From Pseudorhodobacter sp. PARRP1 (GTDB taxonomy: Bacteria > Pseudomonadota > Alphaproteobacteria > Rhodobacterales > Rhodobacteraceae), in assembly GCA_002256245.1 (NCBI GenBank), contig NKIU01000007.1, positions 62,001 through 126,000 on the forward strand: a stretch of 64,000 nt of DNA, written 5' to 3'. Shown in pieces: positions 8,817 through 18,661 of this stretch (positions are counted from its first letter, which is position 1; each line of letters opens with the position of its first letter). Below the pieces are notes generated by a model. That model was not told the DNA's origin. It saw nothing but the letters and a program-made list of their open reading frames with translations, and made no database searches. A program made the position numbers and the translations under genes.

Positions 8817-9602
8817 CTAAGCCGAGGCCGAAAGGTCGGACCAACCGCAGAGCGAGGCGAGGTATTCCGGGGCGTGGTGGATGCCGACTGACATGTTGGC
8901 GCGGAATTTTTCCGATCGGTAGTCTTGCCAGCGGTTTTTATACAGGTGCAGGCCGGATTTCGAAATCTTGATGATCGGGGTGCGCAGCGGCAGTTGGTCA
9001 CGCCATTTGTGGCGCATCGCGGTGTAGCATTGCACGAAATCGTCGCGCAGATGGTCGTGGTAGCGGTCGTTGTGAATGGTGGGCAGGGCGCCTGCGTAGG
9101 CGTGCAGGCCTGCGGTGCGGGCGGTTGTGACGATGTCGGTGCCATACATGTGCCAGCCGGGCAGGGACTCATCAAAGCGCAGGGCGGCGCTGCGGCGCAT
9201 CACGATGACCATTTCGTCATAGCTTTGCACCTCGGCGGGGGTGGTGGGGACGCGGCCGACGATCAGGCCGATGCTGGAGGACCAGACCGGGCCTATGTGG
9301 CTGGCGTCCAGCCCTACACCGAACGGGCCATACAAAGCCCAGTTCGCATCATGCGCTTCCAACTCGCGCAGCCGGCGGGTCAGCAGGTTTTCCCAGCCGC
9401 GCGGCAAATAGACGTCGTGGTGCGCAAAGATCAGGATATCGGCATCTGTCGCGTCGATGGCGCGGTTGTAGGCGATGGCCGCGGAAGCTGCGCCGCGTTC
9501 AAGGTGCAGCGGGACGTGGCCTTCGGTGATCATCGGCGAGCGCGCGAGATTGGCGTTGAGGATTTCATCGCTGTGGCTGGCGCAGATCAGGGCGTAGGTC
9601 AT
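8817..9602 (-). CDS. GT-A fold glycosyltransferase family protein
   Basis: 261 residues resembling the glycosyltransferase-2-like proteins of polysaccharide loci. Visible are a nucleotide-binding N-terminal strand (TYALICASH), a DxD-like element in FAHHDVYLPRGW, and a likely acceptor-side motif DESLPGWHMYGTD. No membrane segment is seen. Its ATG overlaps the stop of the upstream GT4 gene by 4 bp, so the two are coupled and probably add successive sugars of the repeat unit. The sugar specificity cannot be predicted. It ends just before the 34-bp inverted repeat. Confidence 0.7.
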   Translation of the reverse strand: MTYALICASHSDEILNANLARSPMITEGHVPLHLERGAASAAIAYNRAIDATDADILIFAHHDVYLPRGWENLLTRRLRELEAHDANWALYGPFGVGLDASHIGPVWSSSIGLIVGRVPTTPAEVQSYDEMVIVMRRSAALRFDESLPGWHMYGTDIVTTARTAGLHAYAGALPTIHNDRYHDHLRDDFVQCYTAMRHKWRDQLPLRTPIIKISKSGLHLYKNRWQDYRSEKFRANMSVGIHHAPEYLASLCGWSDLSASA

Positions 9603-10870
9603 GCGTGGGTCACGGTTTCGCTGTGCAGCGGGGTGTCGGCGACGGCCACGGATTTCAGCGCCTCGGTGAAATGCGCGGCCAGTTTGGCGGCTTCGGTCAT
9701 GCCGTCGTGGCGCGACATGGCGCGGGCGCGGGCGGCCAGGCCCATTTCGGCAAGCTGATTGTTCGGGGTGTGGGAGAGTTCGACAATCGCGTCGGCGAGT
9801 GCTTGGGGATCGCCTGCGGGCACAAGCCAGCCTTCGTTCGGGGTCAGCAGTTCCGGCACGCCGTTGATGCAGGTGGAGATGACGGGGCGACCGCAGGCCA
9901 TCGCCTCGATCACCACCATCGGCAGGCCTTCGGCCAGCGAGGGCAGGATCAGCGCATGGGCGGCGGCGATGGCTGTGCGCACGCCGGTCTCATCCACCCA
10001 ACCGGCGATGGTTATGCGGTCTTGGATGCCATGGCGGGCGATTTCGCCGTCAATCAGCTCGCGCAGCTCGCCGTCGCCGCAGATCGTCAGGGTCAGGCCG
10101 GGCAGGCGTTTGGCGGCGATGGCCATGGTTTCAATCAGGACGGGGAAGCCTTTTTGTTCGCACAAGCGGCCAATGGCGACCAGATGCGGGCCGCCTTCGG
10201 GCATCGGCGCGGGCGTGGGGTAGCCTGCGGTATCGACGCCGCAATGCACCTCTTTGATTTTCGGCCATTCGGGGATCTGGCTCCACCGGAACAACTGGCT
10301 GCGGCAGAAGCTGGAGATCGCGACGGTGAAGCGGGCACGGGCGATCTTCTCGGGGAAGGAAAACGCGCGGGGGGCGTCGAATTCTTCGGGGCCGTGGACG
10401 GTAAAGCTGAAACCGGGGCCGCCCAAGGCTTCGGCGAGCATGGCGACGGTGGCCGAGTTGGTGCCGAAATGCGCGTGGATATGGGCGATGCCAAGGTCGT
10501 TGGCGCGCCGCGCGATATGGGCGGCTTCCAGCAAATAGATCAGATGGCGGGGCAGGCCGCCGGTGCCGGGGCCGCCAGACTTGCCACGCCGACCGCAGCG
10601 GACGGCCATCGCAAGCCCTGCGAGCGCGTGTTTGGGGTGGCGGAGCATCCAGCCAAGGCTGGAGCGCAGCAGGTTCTTGCCGCCGATTTCCAGCACATGT
10701 TCGGTCTTGTCATCTTCGATGAAATCCACCGGATCGACCAACGCGCCACGGTCCGAGCGCATCGCAAAGCGGTGAACCTGCCAGCCCAGCACCTCGAGCG
10801 CGGCTATTTCGCGCCGAATGAAGGTGTGCGAGGGCTTGGGATAGGTGTTGATCAGGTAGGCAATTTGCAT
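9599..10870 (-). CDS. Family 4 glycosyltransferase (exopolysaccharide)
   Basis: 423-residue retaining GT-B enzyme. The N-terminal acceptor domain begins MQIAYLINTYPKPSHTFIRREI, given here only as its start, and the C-terminal donor domain has GRLCEQKGF followed by the E-x7-E type motif in SLAEGLPMVVIEAMACG. WcaL/AmsK-like exopolysaccharide transferases have this architecture and length. No signal peptide; expected at the cytoplasmic face of the inner membrane, adding sugar to undecaprenyl-linked intermediates. It is the first gene of a two-gene unit with 8817-9602 and is divergent from the flippase gene across a 150-bp region that must contain both promoters. Confidence 0.85.
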   Translation of the reverse strand: MQIAYLINTYPKPSHTFIRREIAALEVLGWQVHRFAMRSDRGALVDPVDFIEDDKTEHVLEIGGKNLLRSSLGWMLRHPKHALAGLAMAVRCGRRGKSGGPGTGGLPRHLIYLLEAAHIARRANDLGIAHIHAHFGTNSATVAMLAEALGGPGFSFTVHGPEEFDAPRAFSFPEKIARARFTVAISSFCRSQLFRWSQIPEWPKIKEVHCGVDTAGYPTPAPMPEGGPHLVAIGRLCEQKGFPVLIETMAIAAKRLPGLTLTICGDGELRELIDGEIARHGIQDRITIAGWVDETGVRTAIAAAHALILPSLAEGLPMVVIEAMACGRPVISTCINGVPELLTPNEGWLVPAGDPQALADAIVELSHTPNNQLAEMGLAARARAMSRHDGMTEAAKLAAHFTEALKSVAVADTPLHSETVTHA

Positions 10871-11020
10871 GGCGGCACCGTATTACGTCGTAGGCTTGGT
10901 CAATAGGGGCAGCTTTTGGCAAGAGTAAGGCAATTTCACCGATTTAGCCCGCAGATTGTTGCCAAATTGGCCTTCATTGACGCGTTACCCGCATCCGCTT
11001 AGGGTCGCGGCGCAGTCTTT

Positions 11021-12385
11021 ATGGGTTTTTGGATGTCTGAGTTGAACAGTGCCGCACCGGCGGGAAGAAGTTTGTTTGCCCGCGCGATGCGCGGCTCGGC
11101 CTTTACGGCGGGGTCATATGTGCTGACGCAGGTGATGCGGCTGGCGTCCAACCTGATTCTGACGCGGATTCTGGCACCGGATGCGTTTGGCGTGATGGCG
11201 CTGGTGTCGGTGGTGCTGGTGGGCATGGTGATGTTTTCGGATGTGGGGGTTTCGGCCTCTATCGCGCAGAACAAGCGCGGCGATGATCCGGATTTTCTGA
11301 ACACCGCCTTCACGATTCATGCGTTTCGCGGCACGATGCTGTGGCTGGTGACTTGTGCGTTGGCTTGGCCGCTAGCGAGTTTCTATCATGCGCCCGAGTT
11401 GAAATATCTGCTGCCGGTGGCGGGGATTTCGCTGTTTATCTCGGGGTTTAACCCGACGCGGATTGATACTGCGACGCGGCATTTGCTGCTTGGGAAAGTG
11501 ACGCTGCTGGATCTGATCGCGCAGGCGATCGGGATTGTGGCGATGGTGGCGCTGTCGCTTGCGACGCATTCGGTCTGGGGGCTGGTGGTTGGCGCGATTG
11601 TGGGCAGTTTGGCCAAGCTGGTGCTGACCTGGGTATATCTGCCGGGGCCTGCCAATCGCTTTCATTGGGACAAATCGGCGGGGCATGAGCTGATCCATTT
11701 CGGCAAGTGGATTTTCATGTCCACCGCTTGCGGCTTTGCTTTGGCGCAGGGCGACAAGGCGATTTTCGGGCATTTCCTGACGCTGGAGAAGTTGGGGGTT
11801 TATAACATTGCCTACTTTTTGGCATCGTTTCCGCTGCTGTTGGCGCGTGCGGTCAACAGCCGGGTGATGATCCCGCTTTACCGCGACCACCACCCGGCAG
11901 ATTCTGCGGCGAACTATGCGAAAATGCGCAAGCTGCGCTGGGCGATTTCGGGCGGCACGTTGTTTTTGCTGGGGTTTGTGGCGATCATCGGCGTGCCGTT
12001 GATCGGGTTCATGTATGACGAGCGCTATGCGGCGGCGGGGCTGATCCTGGTTGCGGTGGCGTGGTGTCAGATGCCAGAGGCGCTGGGAATTACCTATGAT
12101 CAGTCGGCGCTGGCTGCGGGGGATTCGCGCAATTACTTCTGGCTGCAGGCTTTGAAGGCCGCGGTGCAGACGGTGGCGTTTCTGGTCGGCATCAAGGTCG
12201 CGGGCCTGCATGGCGCGCTGTTTGCGCAACTGATTGCGCTGGTGGCGGTGCATCCGGCGGTGGTTTTGTTGGCGCACAAGCATCGGGCCTGGGATTGGAG
12301 GAACGATGTGCTGATGTTTGCCATTGCGGCGGTGATGATCGCGCTGGGGCTGTGGGTGAATGGCAATCCGTTTGTGCTGATCTGA
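11021..12385 (+). CDS. Wzx-type oligosaccharide flippase
   Basis: 454-residue multi-pass membrane protein of the MOP superfamily, polysaccharide transporter branch. The N-terminal motif GSYVLTQVMRLASNLILTRIL and LAPDAFGVMALV are typical of Wzx/RfbX flippases, read here as separate short patches, and about 12 hydrophobic helices follow. It would move undecaprenyl-diphosphate-linked repeat units to the periplasm. ATG at 11021 or the in-frame ATG at 11033 (MSELNSA) are both possible; neither has a strong ribosome site. A second MOP protein, MurJ, is at the other end of the window (61707-63245) and is distinct in sequence. Confidence 0.88.
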   Translation: MGFWMSELNSAAPAGRSLFARAMRGSAFTAGSYVLTQVMRLASNLILTRILAPDAFGVMALVSVVLVGMVMFSDVGVSASIAQNKRGDDPDFLNTAFTIHAFRGTMLWLVTCALAWPLASFYHAPELKYLLPVAGISLFISGFNPTRIDTATRHLLLGKVTLLDLIAQAIGIVAMVALSLATHSVWGLVVGAIVGSLAKLVLTWVYLPGPANRFHWDKSAGHELIHFGKWIFMSTACGFALAQGDKAIFGHFLTLEKLGVYNIAYFLASFPLLLARAVNSRVMIPLYRDHHPADSAANYAKMRKLRWAISGGTLFLLGFVAIIGVPLIGFMYDERYAAAGLILVAVAWCQMPEALGITYDQSALAAGDSRNYFWLQALKAAVQTVAFLVGIKVAGLHGALFAQLIALVAVHPAVVLLAHKHRAWDWRNDVLMFAIAAVMIALGLWVNGNPFVLI

Positions 12386-12458
12386 GCGCGATTTTCCCAT
12401 CTGGGTTTGGCTGGCGGAATGGGCTAAGACAGCGACAACGAAGTTGTTAACAGGCAAG

Positions 12459-13025
12459 ATGATGCAGATTGAAGAAACGGCACTGGCGGGTGTGCTGATC
12501 TTGACGCCGAAGCGGTTCGGCGATGATCGCGGCTGGTTCTCTGAGACTTGGAATGCGACCACGATGGCGGCGGCGGGGCTGGGTCTGGGCTTTGTGCAGG
12601 ACAACCACTCGATGTCGGCGGCGGCGGGCACGTTGCGGGGTTTGCATTATCAGGCACCGCCGCGCGCGCAGGACAAGCTGGTGCGCTGCACGGCAGGGGT
12701 GATTTTCGATGTGGCGGTGGATTTCCGGCGCGGCTCGCCGACGTTTGGCAAATGGGTGGGTGTGGAGTTGTCGGCGGCAAATGGGCGGCAGTTGCTGGTG
12801 CCGAAGGGCTTTCTGCACGGGTTCGTGACGAAGCTGCCGAACACCGAGGTGCAGTATAAATGCACCGATGTCTATGCGCCCGACTGCGATGGCGGCGTGC
12901 GCTGGGATGATCCTGAAATTGGGATTGAGTGGGGGCTGGCGGGGCCTCCGATCCTGTCGGGCAAGGATGCGGTTGCGCCCTTGCTGCGCGATGTGACCTC
13001 GCCTTTTGAGTGGGTTAAGCCATGA
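12459..13025 (+). CDS. rfbC: dTDP-4-dehydrorhamnose 3,5-epimerase
   Basis: Third-step enzyme of dTDP-L-rhamnose synthesis, epimerising C3 and C5 of dTDP-4-dehydro-6-deoxyglucose. The cupin landmarks are present: [20 protein letters not shown] with the catalytic histidine, and [11 protein letters not shown]. About 188 residues, normal length. Adjacent ATGs at 12459 and 12462 follow AGG; a TTG at 12444 would add five residues and is less likely. The stop overlaps the rfbB ATG (ATGA), the first of three consecutive 4-bp overlaps, so rfbCBDA is one tightly coupled operon. Confidence 0.95.
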   Translation: MMQIEETALAGVLILTPKRFGDDRGWFSETWNATTMAAAGLGLGFVQDNHSMSAAAGTLRGLHYQAPPRAQDKLVRCTAGVIFDVAVDFRRGSPTFGKWVGVELSAANGRQLLVPKGFLHGFVTKLPNTEVQYKCTDVYAPDCDGGVRWDDPEIGIEWGLAGPPILSGKDAVAPLLRDVTSPFEWVKP

Positions 13026-14065
13026 AGATTTTGGTCACTGGTGGCGCGGGCTTTATCGGCTCGGCGGTTGTGCGGCTGGCGGTTTCGCGCGGGCATGAGG
13101 TGGTGAACCTTGATGCGCTGACCTATGCGGCCTGTCTGGAGAATGTGGCCAGTGTGTCGGGGTCGAACCTTTACAGCTTTGAGCAGGCCGATATTCGCGA
13201 TCGTGCGCGGCTGGATGAGATTTTTGCAACGCACCGCCCGGATGTGGTGATGCATCTGGCGGCGGAATCGCATGTGGATCGCAGCATTGACGGGCCGGGG
13301 GATTTCATCCTGACCAACATCAACGGCACCTATAACATGCTTGAGGCCGCGCGCGCCTATTGGGTGAGCGCGGGCAAGCCTGCGGGCTTCCGCTTTCACC
13401 ATATCAGCACGGATGAGGTGTTTGGCTCGCTGGGTGCGACGGGGCAGTTCACCGAGGACACCTCTTACGATCCGCGCAGCCCCTATTCTGCCAGCAAGGC
13501 CGCGAGTGATCATCTGGTGCGGGCCTGGCATGAAACCTATGGCTTGCCGGTGGTGCTGACGAATTGCTCGAACAACTACGGGCCGTTCCATTTCCCGGAA
13601 AAGCTGATTCCGGTGGTGATTTTGAACGCTTTGGCGGGCAAGCCGTTGCCGATTTATGGCGATGGGTCGAACGTGCGTGACTGGCTTTATGTCGAGGATC
13701 ACGCCGACGCTTTGCTGTTGGTGGTGGAAAAGGGCAAGCTGGGGCGCAGCTATAACATTGGCGGCGAGAACGAGCGCAGCAATCTGCAACTGGTGCGGAC
13801 TTTGTGCGCGATTCTGGATGCCAAGCGGCCGAAAGCGCAGGGGTCTTATGCCGATCAGATTACCTATGTCACCGACCGGCCCGGCCATGACGCGCGCTAT
13901 GCGATTGATCCCAGCCGCATCCGCGAGGAATTGGGCTGGCGGCCCTCGGTGACGGTGGAGCAGGGTTTGGAGAAAACCGTGCAGTGGTATCTGGACAACG
14001 AAGCCTGGTGGAAGCCGTTGCAGGCGCGCGCGGGTGTCGGCGTGCGGCTTGGGGTGAAGGCGTGA
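13022..14065 (+). CDS. rfbB: dTDP-glucose 4,6-dehydratase
   Basis: 347-residue extended SDR that converts dTDP-glucose to dTDP-4-dehydro-6-deoxyglucose. It has the NAD motif [10 protein letters not shown] at the N-terminus, [13 protein letters not shown], the [10 protein letters not shown] element with the catalytic Asp-Glu pair, and [10 protein letters not shown] with the Tyr and Lys of the SDR active site, all typical of RmlB. The start overlaps rfbC by 4 bp and the stop overlaps the rfbD GTG by 4 bp. Confidence 0.96.
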   Translation: MKILVTGGAGFIGSAVVRLAVSRGHEVVNLDALTYAACLENVASVSGSNLYSFEQADIRDRARLDEIFATHRPDVVMHLAAESHVDRSIDGPGDFILTNINGTYNMLEAARAYWVSAGKPAGFRFHHISTDEVFGSLGATGQFTEDTSYDPRSPYSASKAASDHLVRAWHETYGLPVVLTNCSNNYGPFHFPEKLIPVVILNALAGKPLPIYGDGSNVRDWLYVEDHADALLLVVEKGKLGRSYNIGGENERSNLQLVRTLCAILDAKRPKAQGSYADQITYVTDRPGHDARYAIDPSRIREELGWRPSVTVEQGLEKTVQWYLDNEAWWKPLQARAGVGVRLGVKA

Positions 14066-14913
14066 AAGTTCTGGTTTTTGGGCAGACCGGGCAGGTTGCG
14101 CGGGAATTGGCGCGGCGGTTGCCTTCCGGAGTTTCGGCAGAGTTTTTGGGACGCGCGCAGGCGGATTTGGCTGACCCTGCGGCTTGTGCGGCAGCGGTGA
14201 TGGCCAGTGATGCCGATGTGGTGATAAATGCGGCGGCTTGGACGGCGGTGGATAAAGCCGAGACAGAGGAAGCGGCGGCATTGGTTGTGAATGGCGAGGC
14301 TCCGGGGGCTATGGCACGGGCTTGTGCGGCGCGGGGGGTGCCGTTTTTGCACATCTCGACCGATTATGTGTTCGATGGGGCTGGGGATCAGCCGTTTGGC
14401 GTCGATCATCCGACAGCACCTTTGGGGGCTTATGGTCGCACCAAACTGGCGGGCGAGCGCGCGGTTCAAGCCGCGGGTGGTGTGCATGTGATCTTGCGCA
14501 CGTCTTGGGTGGTGTCGGCGCATGGCGCGAATTTCGTGAAGACCATGCTGCGGCTGGGTGCATCGCGCGACAGTCTGAATGTGGTGGCCGATCAGATCGG
14601 CGGGCCGACGCCTGCGGCGGATATTGCGGATGCGCTTTATGGGATGGCGGCGGGCTTGCTTGCGGGGAAAGCGGGCGGGGTGCAGCATTTTGCGGGTGCG
14701 CCGGATTGTTCCTGGGCCGAATTTGCGCGCGCGATCATGGCGCAGGCGGGGTTGGCCTGCGTGATCCATGAAATCCCGTCAAGCGCCTATCCGACGCCGG
14801 CCAAGCGGCCGTTGAATTCGCGGATGGATTGCAGCGGTTTGGCGACATTTGGCCTTGTGCGCCCGGATTGGCGCAGCGGGCTGGACAAGATTTTGCAGGA
14901 GTTGACGGCATGA
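14062..14913 (+). CDS. rfbD: dTDP-4-dehydrorhamnose reductase
   Basis: 283 residues; the last enzyme of the pathway, making dTDP-L-rhamnose with NAD(P)H. N-terminal nucleotide motif [12 protein letters not shown], then [21 protein letters not shown] and the catalytic [13 protein letters not shown] start at 14062 overlaps the rfbB stop (GTGA) and gives an exact family N-terminus; the open frame further upstream is antisense or internal to rfbB and should be ignored. Its stop overlaps the rfbA ATG. Confidence 0.95.
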   Translation: MKVLVFGQTGQVARELARRLPSGVSAEFLGRAQADLADPAACAAAVMASDADVVINAAAWTAVDKAETEEAAALVVNGEAPGAMARACAARGVPFLHISTDYVFDGAGDQPFGVDHPTAPLGAYGRTKLAGERAVQAAGGVHVILRTSWVVSAHGANFVKTMLRLGASRDSLNVVADQIGGPTPAADIADALYGMAAGLLAGKAGGVQHFAGAPDCSWAEFARAIMAQAGLACVIHEIPSSAYPTPAKRPLNSRMDCSGLATFGLVRPDWRSGLDKILQELTA

Positions 14914-15782
14914 CACGCAAGGGGATCATTCTGGCGGGTGGCTCGGGCACGCGGCTGTGGCCGATCACCATGGGCGTGTCCAAGCAGTTGCTGCCGATCT
15001 ATGACAAGCCGATGATCTATTATCCTTTGTCTGTCCTGATGCTGGGCGGTGTGCGCGAGATCGCCATTATCACCACGCCTGACGATCAAAGCCAGTTCAT
15101 CCGGCTTTTGGGCGATGGCAGCCAATGGGGGGTTTCGCTGACCTATATCGTGCAGCCAAGCCCGGACGGATTGGCGCAGGCCTATTTGCTGGCCAAGGAT
15201 TTTCTGGCAGGTGCGCCTTCGGTGCTGGTGCTGGGCGACAACATTTTCTTTGGCCACGGTCTGCCGGAAATTCTCGCCTCGGCTGCGGCAAAAGAGAGCG
15301 GTGGCACGGTGTTTGGCTATCGCGTGGCCGACCCCGAACGCTATGGGGTTGTGCAGTTTGATGCCGAAGGCAGGGTGCAGGCGATCATCGAAAAGCCCGA
15401 GGTGCCGCCGTCAAACTATGCGGTGACGGGGCTGTATTATCTGGACGGGCGCGCGCCGGAACTTGCCGCACAGGTGCAGCTTTCACCGCGTGGCGAGTTG
15501 GAGATCGCCGATCTGCTGGAGATCTACCGCGCCGAGGGCAGCCTGACGGTGGAGAAGATGGGGCGTGGCTATGCCTGGCTGGATACCGGGACGCATGGCA
15601 GCCTGCTGGACGCTGGGAATTTCGTGCGCACACTTGAGGCGCGGCAGGGCTTGCAGGTGGGCTGCCCGGATGAAATTGCCTATCGGGCGGGTTGGATCGG
15701 CAAGGATGCCCTGCGCGCGCGTGCGGATATTTTCAAAAAGAACGACTATGGCCGCTATTTGCTGGGAATTGCTTCAGAATAA
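14910..15782 (+). CDS. rfbA: Glucose-1-phosphate thymidylyltransferase
   Basis: 290 residues; the first committed step, joining dTTP and glucose-1-phosphate. The signature GGSGTRLWPITMGVSKQLLP starts at residue 10, followed by YDKPMIYYPLS, QPSPDGLAQA and GDNIFFGHGL with the metal-binding Asp. Full length compared with RmlA. Last gene of rfbCBDA. L-rhamnose made here is the probable donor for the rhamnosyltransferase-like GT2 at 31649-32656 or other transferases of the locus. Confidence 0.96.
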   Translation: MTRKGIILAGGSGTRLWPITMGVSKQLLPIYDKPMIYYPLSVLMLGGVREIAIITTPDDQSQFIRLLGDGSQWGVSLTYIVQPSPDGLAQAYLLAKDFLAGAPSVLVLGDNIFFGHGLPEILASAAAKESGGTVFGYRVADPERYGVVQFDAEGRVQAIIEKPEVPPSNYAVTGLYYLDGRAPELAAQVQLSPRGELEIADLLEIYRAEGSLTVEKMGRGYAWLDTGTHGSLLDAGNFVRTLEARQGLQVGCPDEIAYRAGWIGKDALRARADIFKKNDYGRYLLGIASE

Positions 15783-15912
15783 GCGACAAATCTTCGCGCA
15801 GAAGTTGAAAATTGTCGCGGTGCTGCGAATTTTCTGCATTTTTCGCTAGCATTGTTTCGGAATCCTGCAAAACTAGACTTGTCAGGTTTAGTCTGATCAG
15901 GGCGTGGTGAAG

Positions 15913-16089
15913 ATGATCGTCGGCATGGTGGTGAGCGCGATTTCAGGTGGGGTAACTGCTTTGGCAGTTTCGCTTGCGCATGACGCAGGCGCGCTGCAAG
16001 CGGCGCTGTCCTATCCGTTGGGCGGCATGATCGCGGTTATGGCCTTTGCTGCCGTTGCTTTCGGGCGCCAGACCTCGGATCGGTTCTGA
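15913..16089 (+). CDS. Small two-helix membrane protein
   Basis: A 58-residue frame starting MIVGMVVSAISGGVTALAVS with two hydrophobic segments (about 2-22 and 34-51) separated by a short polar stretch, ending in GRQTSDRF. I recognise no named family. Small membrane proteins of this shape occur beside sugar-transferase genes in related loci, so it may assist the ExoY-type enzyme encoded 417 bp downstream. A GTG at 15904 would add three residues; AGGG lies about 10 nt upstream of the ATG. Codon choice is G/C rich, in keeping with a real gene. Confidence 0.5.
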   Translation: MIVGMVVSAISGGVTALAVSLAHDAGALQAALSYPLGGMIAVMAFAAVAFGRQTSDRF

Positions 16090-16506
16090 ACACAGCGGGC
16101 GATCGTTTGCTGAGCGGAGACAATGCTTTGGCATTTCGACCGTTTTGCCAGCGTGACTGATTCGCACGGCGATTCTGCGTTGCGTGCGCAGTATGCACTT
16201 GCAGCGGAAGCCATTTTATACCGCTCACGTCATGGTTGTGCTGGTTTCAAACATGGCAAGATCATGGCGGCAATATGGCCAAATAACTTGGTGAAAATGG
16301 CTTAAATATGTTCCCGGCATCGCAATAGCTGTCGCCAAGACCCCCGATAAACGGCTAAATTGCCTATGGGGGCGTACTTGTTAAGTGCGGCAAATGAACT
16401 GCTAAATTCTGATCGAATCCCGATGTTCGGGCGTTTGGTTTGTTTCCTGAATCCTACGTGATCGTGGGGCAGGGTAGCTGTGTTGTTTGCCGTTTGGTGA
16501 CGCGCA
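16090..16506. other. Intergenic leader upstream of the initiating sugar transferase
   Basis: 417 bases, visibly more A/T rich than the flanking genes, with no convincing frame; a 60-codon frame at 16123-16305 lacks any recognisable feature. It probably carries the promoter of the ExoY-type gene. I could not assign -35 and -10 boxes with confidence. Confidence 0.55.
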
Positions 16507-17226
16507 ATGACGATCAATTATCGAGAATTTTACAGTTTCCGCTCGGGTTCGGCTGATGCGGTGCGCCGCTCTGACGACGTGGCGGCTTCGCAGCTGGTTG
16601 TGGTCAAACCCACAGGTTGCGGGCCGTATCGGCGGTTTTTCAAGCGCGCCTTTGATGTGACGGCCATCGTTCTGGCAGCACCCGCTGTGGTGCCGATTGT
16701 GGCGATTGCGGCGGCTTTGGTGGCGCGCGATGGCGGCAGCCCGTTCTATTCGCAGATGCGCGTGGGCAAGGGTGGCAAACGGTTTCGGATGTGGAAGCTG
16801 CGCTCGATGGTGCGTGATGCGGATGCGCGGATGGAGGAATACCTTGCCGCCAATCCTGACGCGCGCATGGAGTGGGACAGCACGCAAAAGCTGAAGGCCG
16901 ACCCGCGCATCACCCGTATGGGGAAGTTCCTGCGCAAATCGTCTTTGGATGAGTTGCCGCAACTGTGGAACGTGCTGGTGGGCGATATGAGCCTGGTGGG
17001 ACCGCGGCCGATGATGATCAGCCAGCAAAGCCTGTATCCGGGGCAGGCCTATTACGCGCTGCGGCCGGGGATCACGGGCTATTGGCAAACCTCGGGGCGC
17101 AACCGCACCACGTTTGAGGCGCGCGCCTTGTTCGATGATGCCTATGAGGCGGATCTGTCGATGCTGACGGATGTGAAGGTGCTGGCAGCGACGGTTGGCG
17201 TCGTGGTGAACGGCACCGGCTACTGA
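16507..17226 (+). CDS. ExoY/WcaJ-type undecaprenyl-phosphate sugar phosphotransferase
   Basis: 239-residue bacterial sugar transferase that starts the repeat unit by moving a hexose-1-phosphate onto undecaprenyl phosphate. One membrane helix or re-entrant hairpin (about 58-78, IVLAAPAVVPIVAIAAALVA) precedes the catalytic domain, which has FRMWKLRSM, SLDELPQLWNVL, GDMSLVGPRP and RPGITGYWQTSGR. This is the short ExoY-like form without the five-helix N-terminal half of WcaJ. It is followed by a strong hairpin terminator. The first sugar (galactose or glucose) cannot be read from the sequence. Confidence 0.92.
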   Translation: MTINYREFYSFRSGSADAVRRSDDVAASQLVVVKPTGCGPYRRFFKRAFDVTAIVLAAPAVVPIVAIAAALVARDGGSPFYSQMRVGKGGKRFRMWKLRSMVRDADARMEEYLAANPDARMEWDSTQKLKADPRITRMGKFLRKSSLDELPQLWNVLVGDMSLVGPRPMMISQQSLYPGQAYYALRPGITGYWQTSGRNRTTFEARALFDDAYEADLSMLTDVKVLAATVGVVVNGTGY

Positions 17227-17235
17227 GCTATGGCG

Positions 17236-17276
17236 ATGCAAAAGCCCGCTTCAGGGGGTGAAGCGGGCTTTTGCAT
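17236..17276. terminator. Bidirectional rho-independent terminator
   Basis: A perfect 17-bp stem: ATGCAAAAGCCCGCTTC (17236-17252) and its complement (17260-17276) around a 7-nt loop, with TTTT near the stem base in both directions. It separates the convergent exoY-type and Wzz-type genes and can serve both. Confidence 0.9.
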
Positions 17277-17300
17277 GCCTAAGGCCTTGGGGCGCGTGGA

Positions 17301-18659
17301 TTAACCGATCACAGCGGCGGTCAGCACCAGTGCCAGCGTGACGCCTGCGGCGATGACGGCAAAGCGGGGCAGGCCAAAAATCGGGCGCTTGGGGTCGTCG
17401 ATCAGGCGCAGGGCCGCGCTGCCGACGCGGCCTTTCGGCGCGCGGATTTCCGGGATGCAGACCACCGGTTCCAGATCAAGCTGGCGCTGCATCTGTGCTG
17501 CGGTGCGCACAACAGGTTTGGCAAGATCGAGCAGGAACGCCAGTGCTATGGCCCCCAGCAAGCTGGCAACGGCCCCGGCGATGGCGATTTTCTTTTTGCC
17601 GCCGCCGCTGGCGTAATCGGGCGACAGCGCACGGTCGAGCAGGGTGAAACGCTCGGATTGCTGCCGTTCGGCCAGGCGCTGCGTGGTCTCGGCCTCGGCC
17701 ATGCGTTGCGTCACGTTGTCATACTGGCCCTGCAACTGCTGCAATTGGCGATCATAGCCTGCCAGCACCCGCTCTACCTCGGGTGTGGCGGCGAGGGCGG
17801 TTTCGACATCGGCCTTGCGGGCGTTGATCGAGGCGATCTGGGCATTCAGCACGTCAATCTGGGTCGCGATATCGTCGAGGCGGCGCTTGTCGGTCTCTCG
17901 CTGTTGGGGCTTGGCGGCGATGGCGGCCTGTTCCCCTTGCAAGCCGACAAGGTCTTGCGTGGCCTGCCGCAGATCATCAGACAGGCTGACGATTTCATCG
18001 CGGCGGGCGTCGGCAAGAGTCGGCATGGCGTTGGCGTTGGCGTTCTTGTAATCGGCGACTTCGGCTTCCAGTTTGCTGATCTGGTTGTAGATGCGCGCCT
18101 CTTCTTCCTTGAAGAAGGCCACATTCATGTCGGCGCGGTCGCGCTGACCTGCCGCACTTTGATCAAGAATGCCTTGCGCGAAATCATTCGCAAGCTCGGC
18201 TGCGGTGTCGGGATCGCCATAGCGGACCGAGATGATAATCGCCGAAATGCTGCGGCCTTGACCGAAAGCCTGACCGCCCGCGCTATCCACGGCCTGAAAG
18301 GTGACGGCGGTGCGCAAGGCGACAAGTTTCTCGTCGCTGGTCATCTGCGGCTGATCGGCGAAAAGATTGTGCCGCGCGACGACCGCTTTCAGCGCATCGC
18401 GGGTGGTCAGGCGCTGTTCGATGGTTTGCAGGATTTGCGCAGCGCCGCCGCCATCCGGTTGCGCCTGTGCGCCCGGCGCTGTCGGTTCTGCCACCTGCGC
18501 GCCCTCAATCTGGATCACGGCGGCGGTCTCAAACACATCGGGGCGGGATTTGGCGAAGATCACCGAGCCGAGCAGCCCGGCAAGGGTGATCAGGATGATC
18601 AGCCAGCGCCGTCGCAGCAGCAGGCTGACAAGTTCTTCGATGGATTGAATCTGGCCCAT
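17301..18659 (-). CDS. Wzz/ExoP-type chain-length determinant (polysaccharide co-polymerase)
   Basis: 452-residue inner-membrane protein controlling polysaccharide chain length. It has an N-terminal helix (about 19-35, WLIILITLAGLLGSVIF), a long periplasmic part rich in coiled coil (about 180-345, with many Gln/Glu/Leu heptads), and two C-terminal hydrophobic segments (about 357-380 and 431-450). There is no ATPase domain; the partner kinase is encoded as a separate protein just upstream (18662-19594), 2 nt apart. A second pair of hydrophobic segments near the C-terminus is more than a classical Wzz has. Confidence 0.88.
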   Translation of the reverse strand: MGQIQSIEELVSLLLRRRWLIILITLAGLLGSVIFAKSRPDVFETAAVIQIEGAQVAEPTAPGAQAQPDGGGAAQILQTIEQRLTTRDALKAVVARHNLFADQPQMTSDEKLVALRTAVTFQAVDSAGGQAFGQGRSISAIIISVRYGDPDTAAELANDFAQGILDQSAAGQRDRADMNVAFFKEEEARIYNQISKLEAEVADYKNANANAMPTLADARRDEIVSLSDDLRQATQDLVGLQGEQAAIAAKPQQRETDKRRLDDIATQIDVLNAQIASINARKADVETALAATPEVERVLAGYDRQLQQLQGQYDNVTQRMAEAETTQRLAERQQSERFTLLDRALSPDYASGGGKKKIAIAGAVASLLGAIALAFLLDLAKPVVRTAAQMQRQLDLEPVVCIPEIRAPKGRVGSAALRLIDDPKRPIFGLPRFAVIAAGVTLALVLTAAVIG

Positions 18660-18661
18660 GG

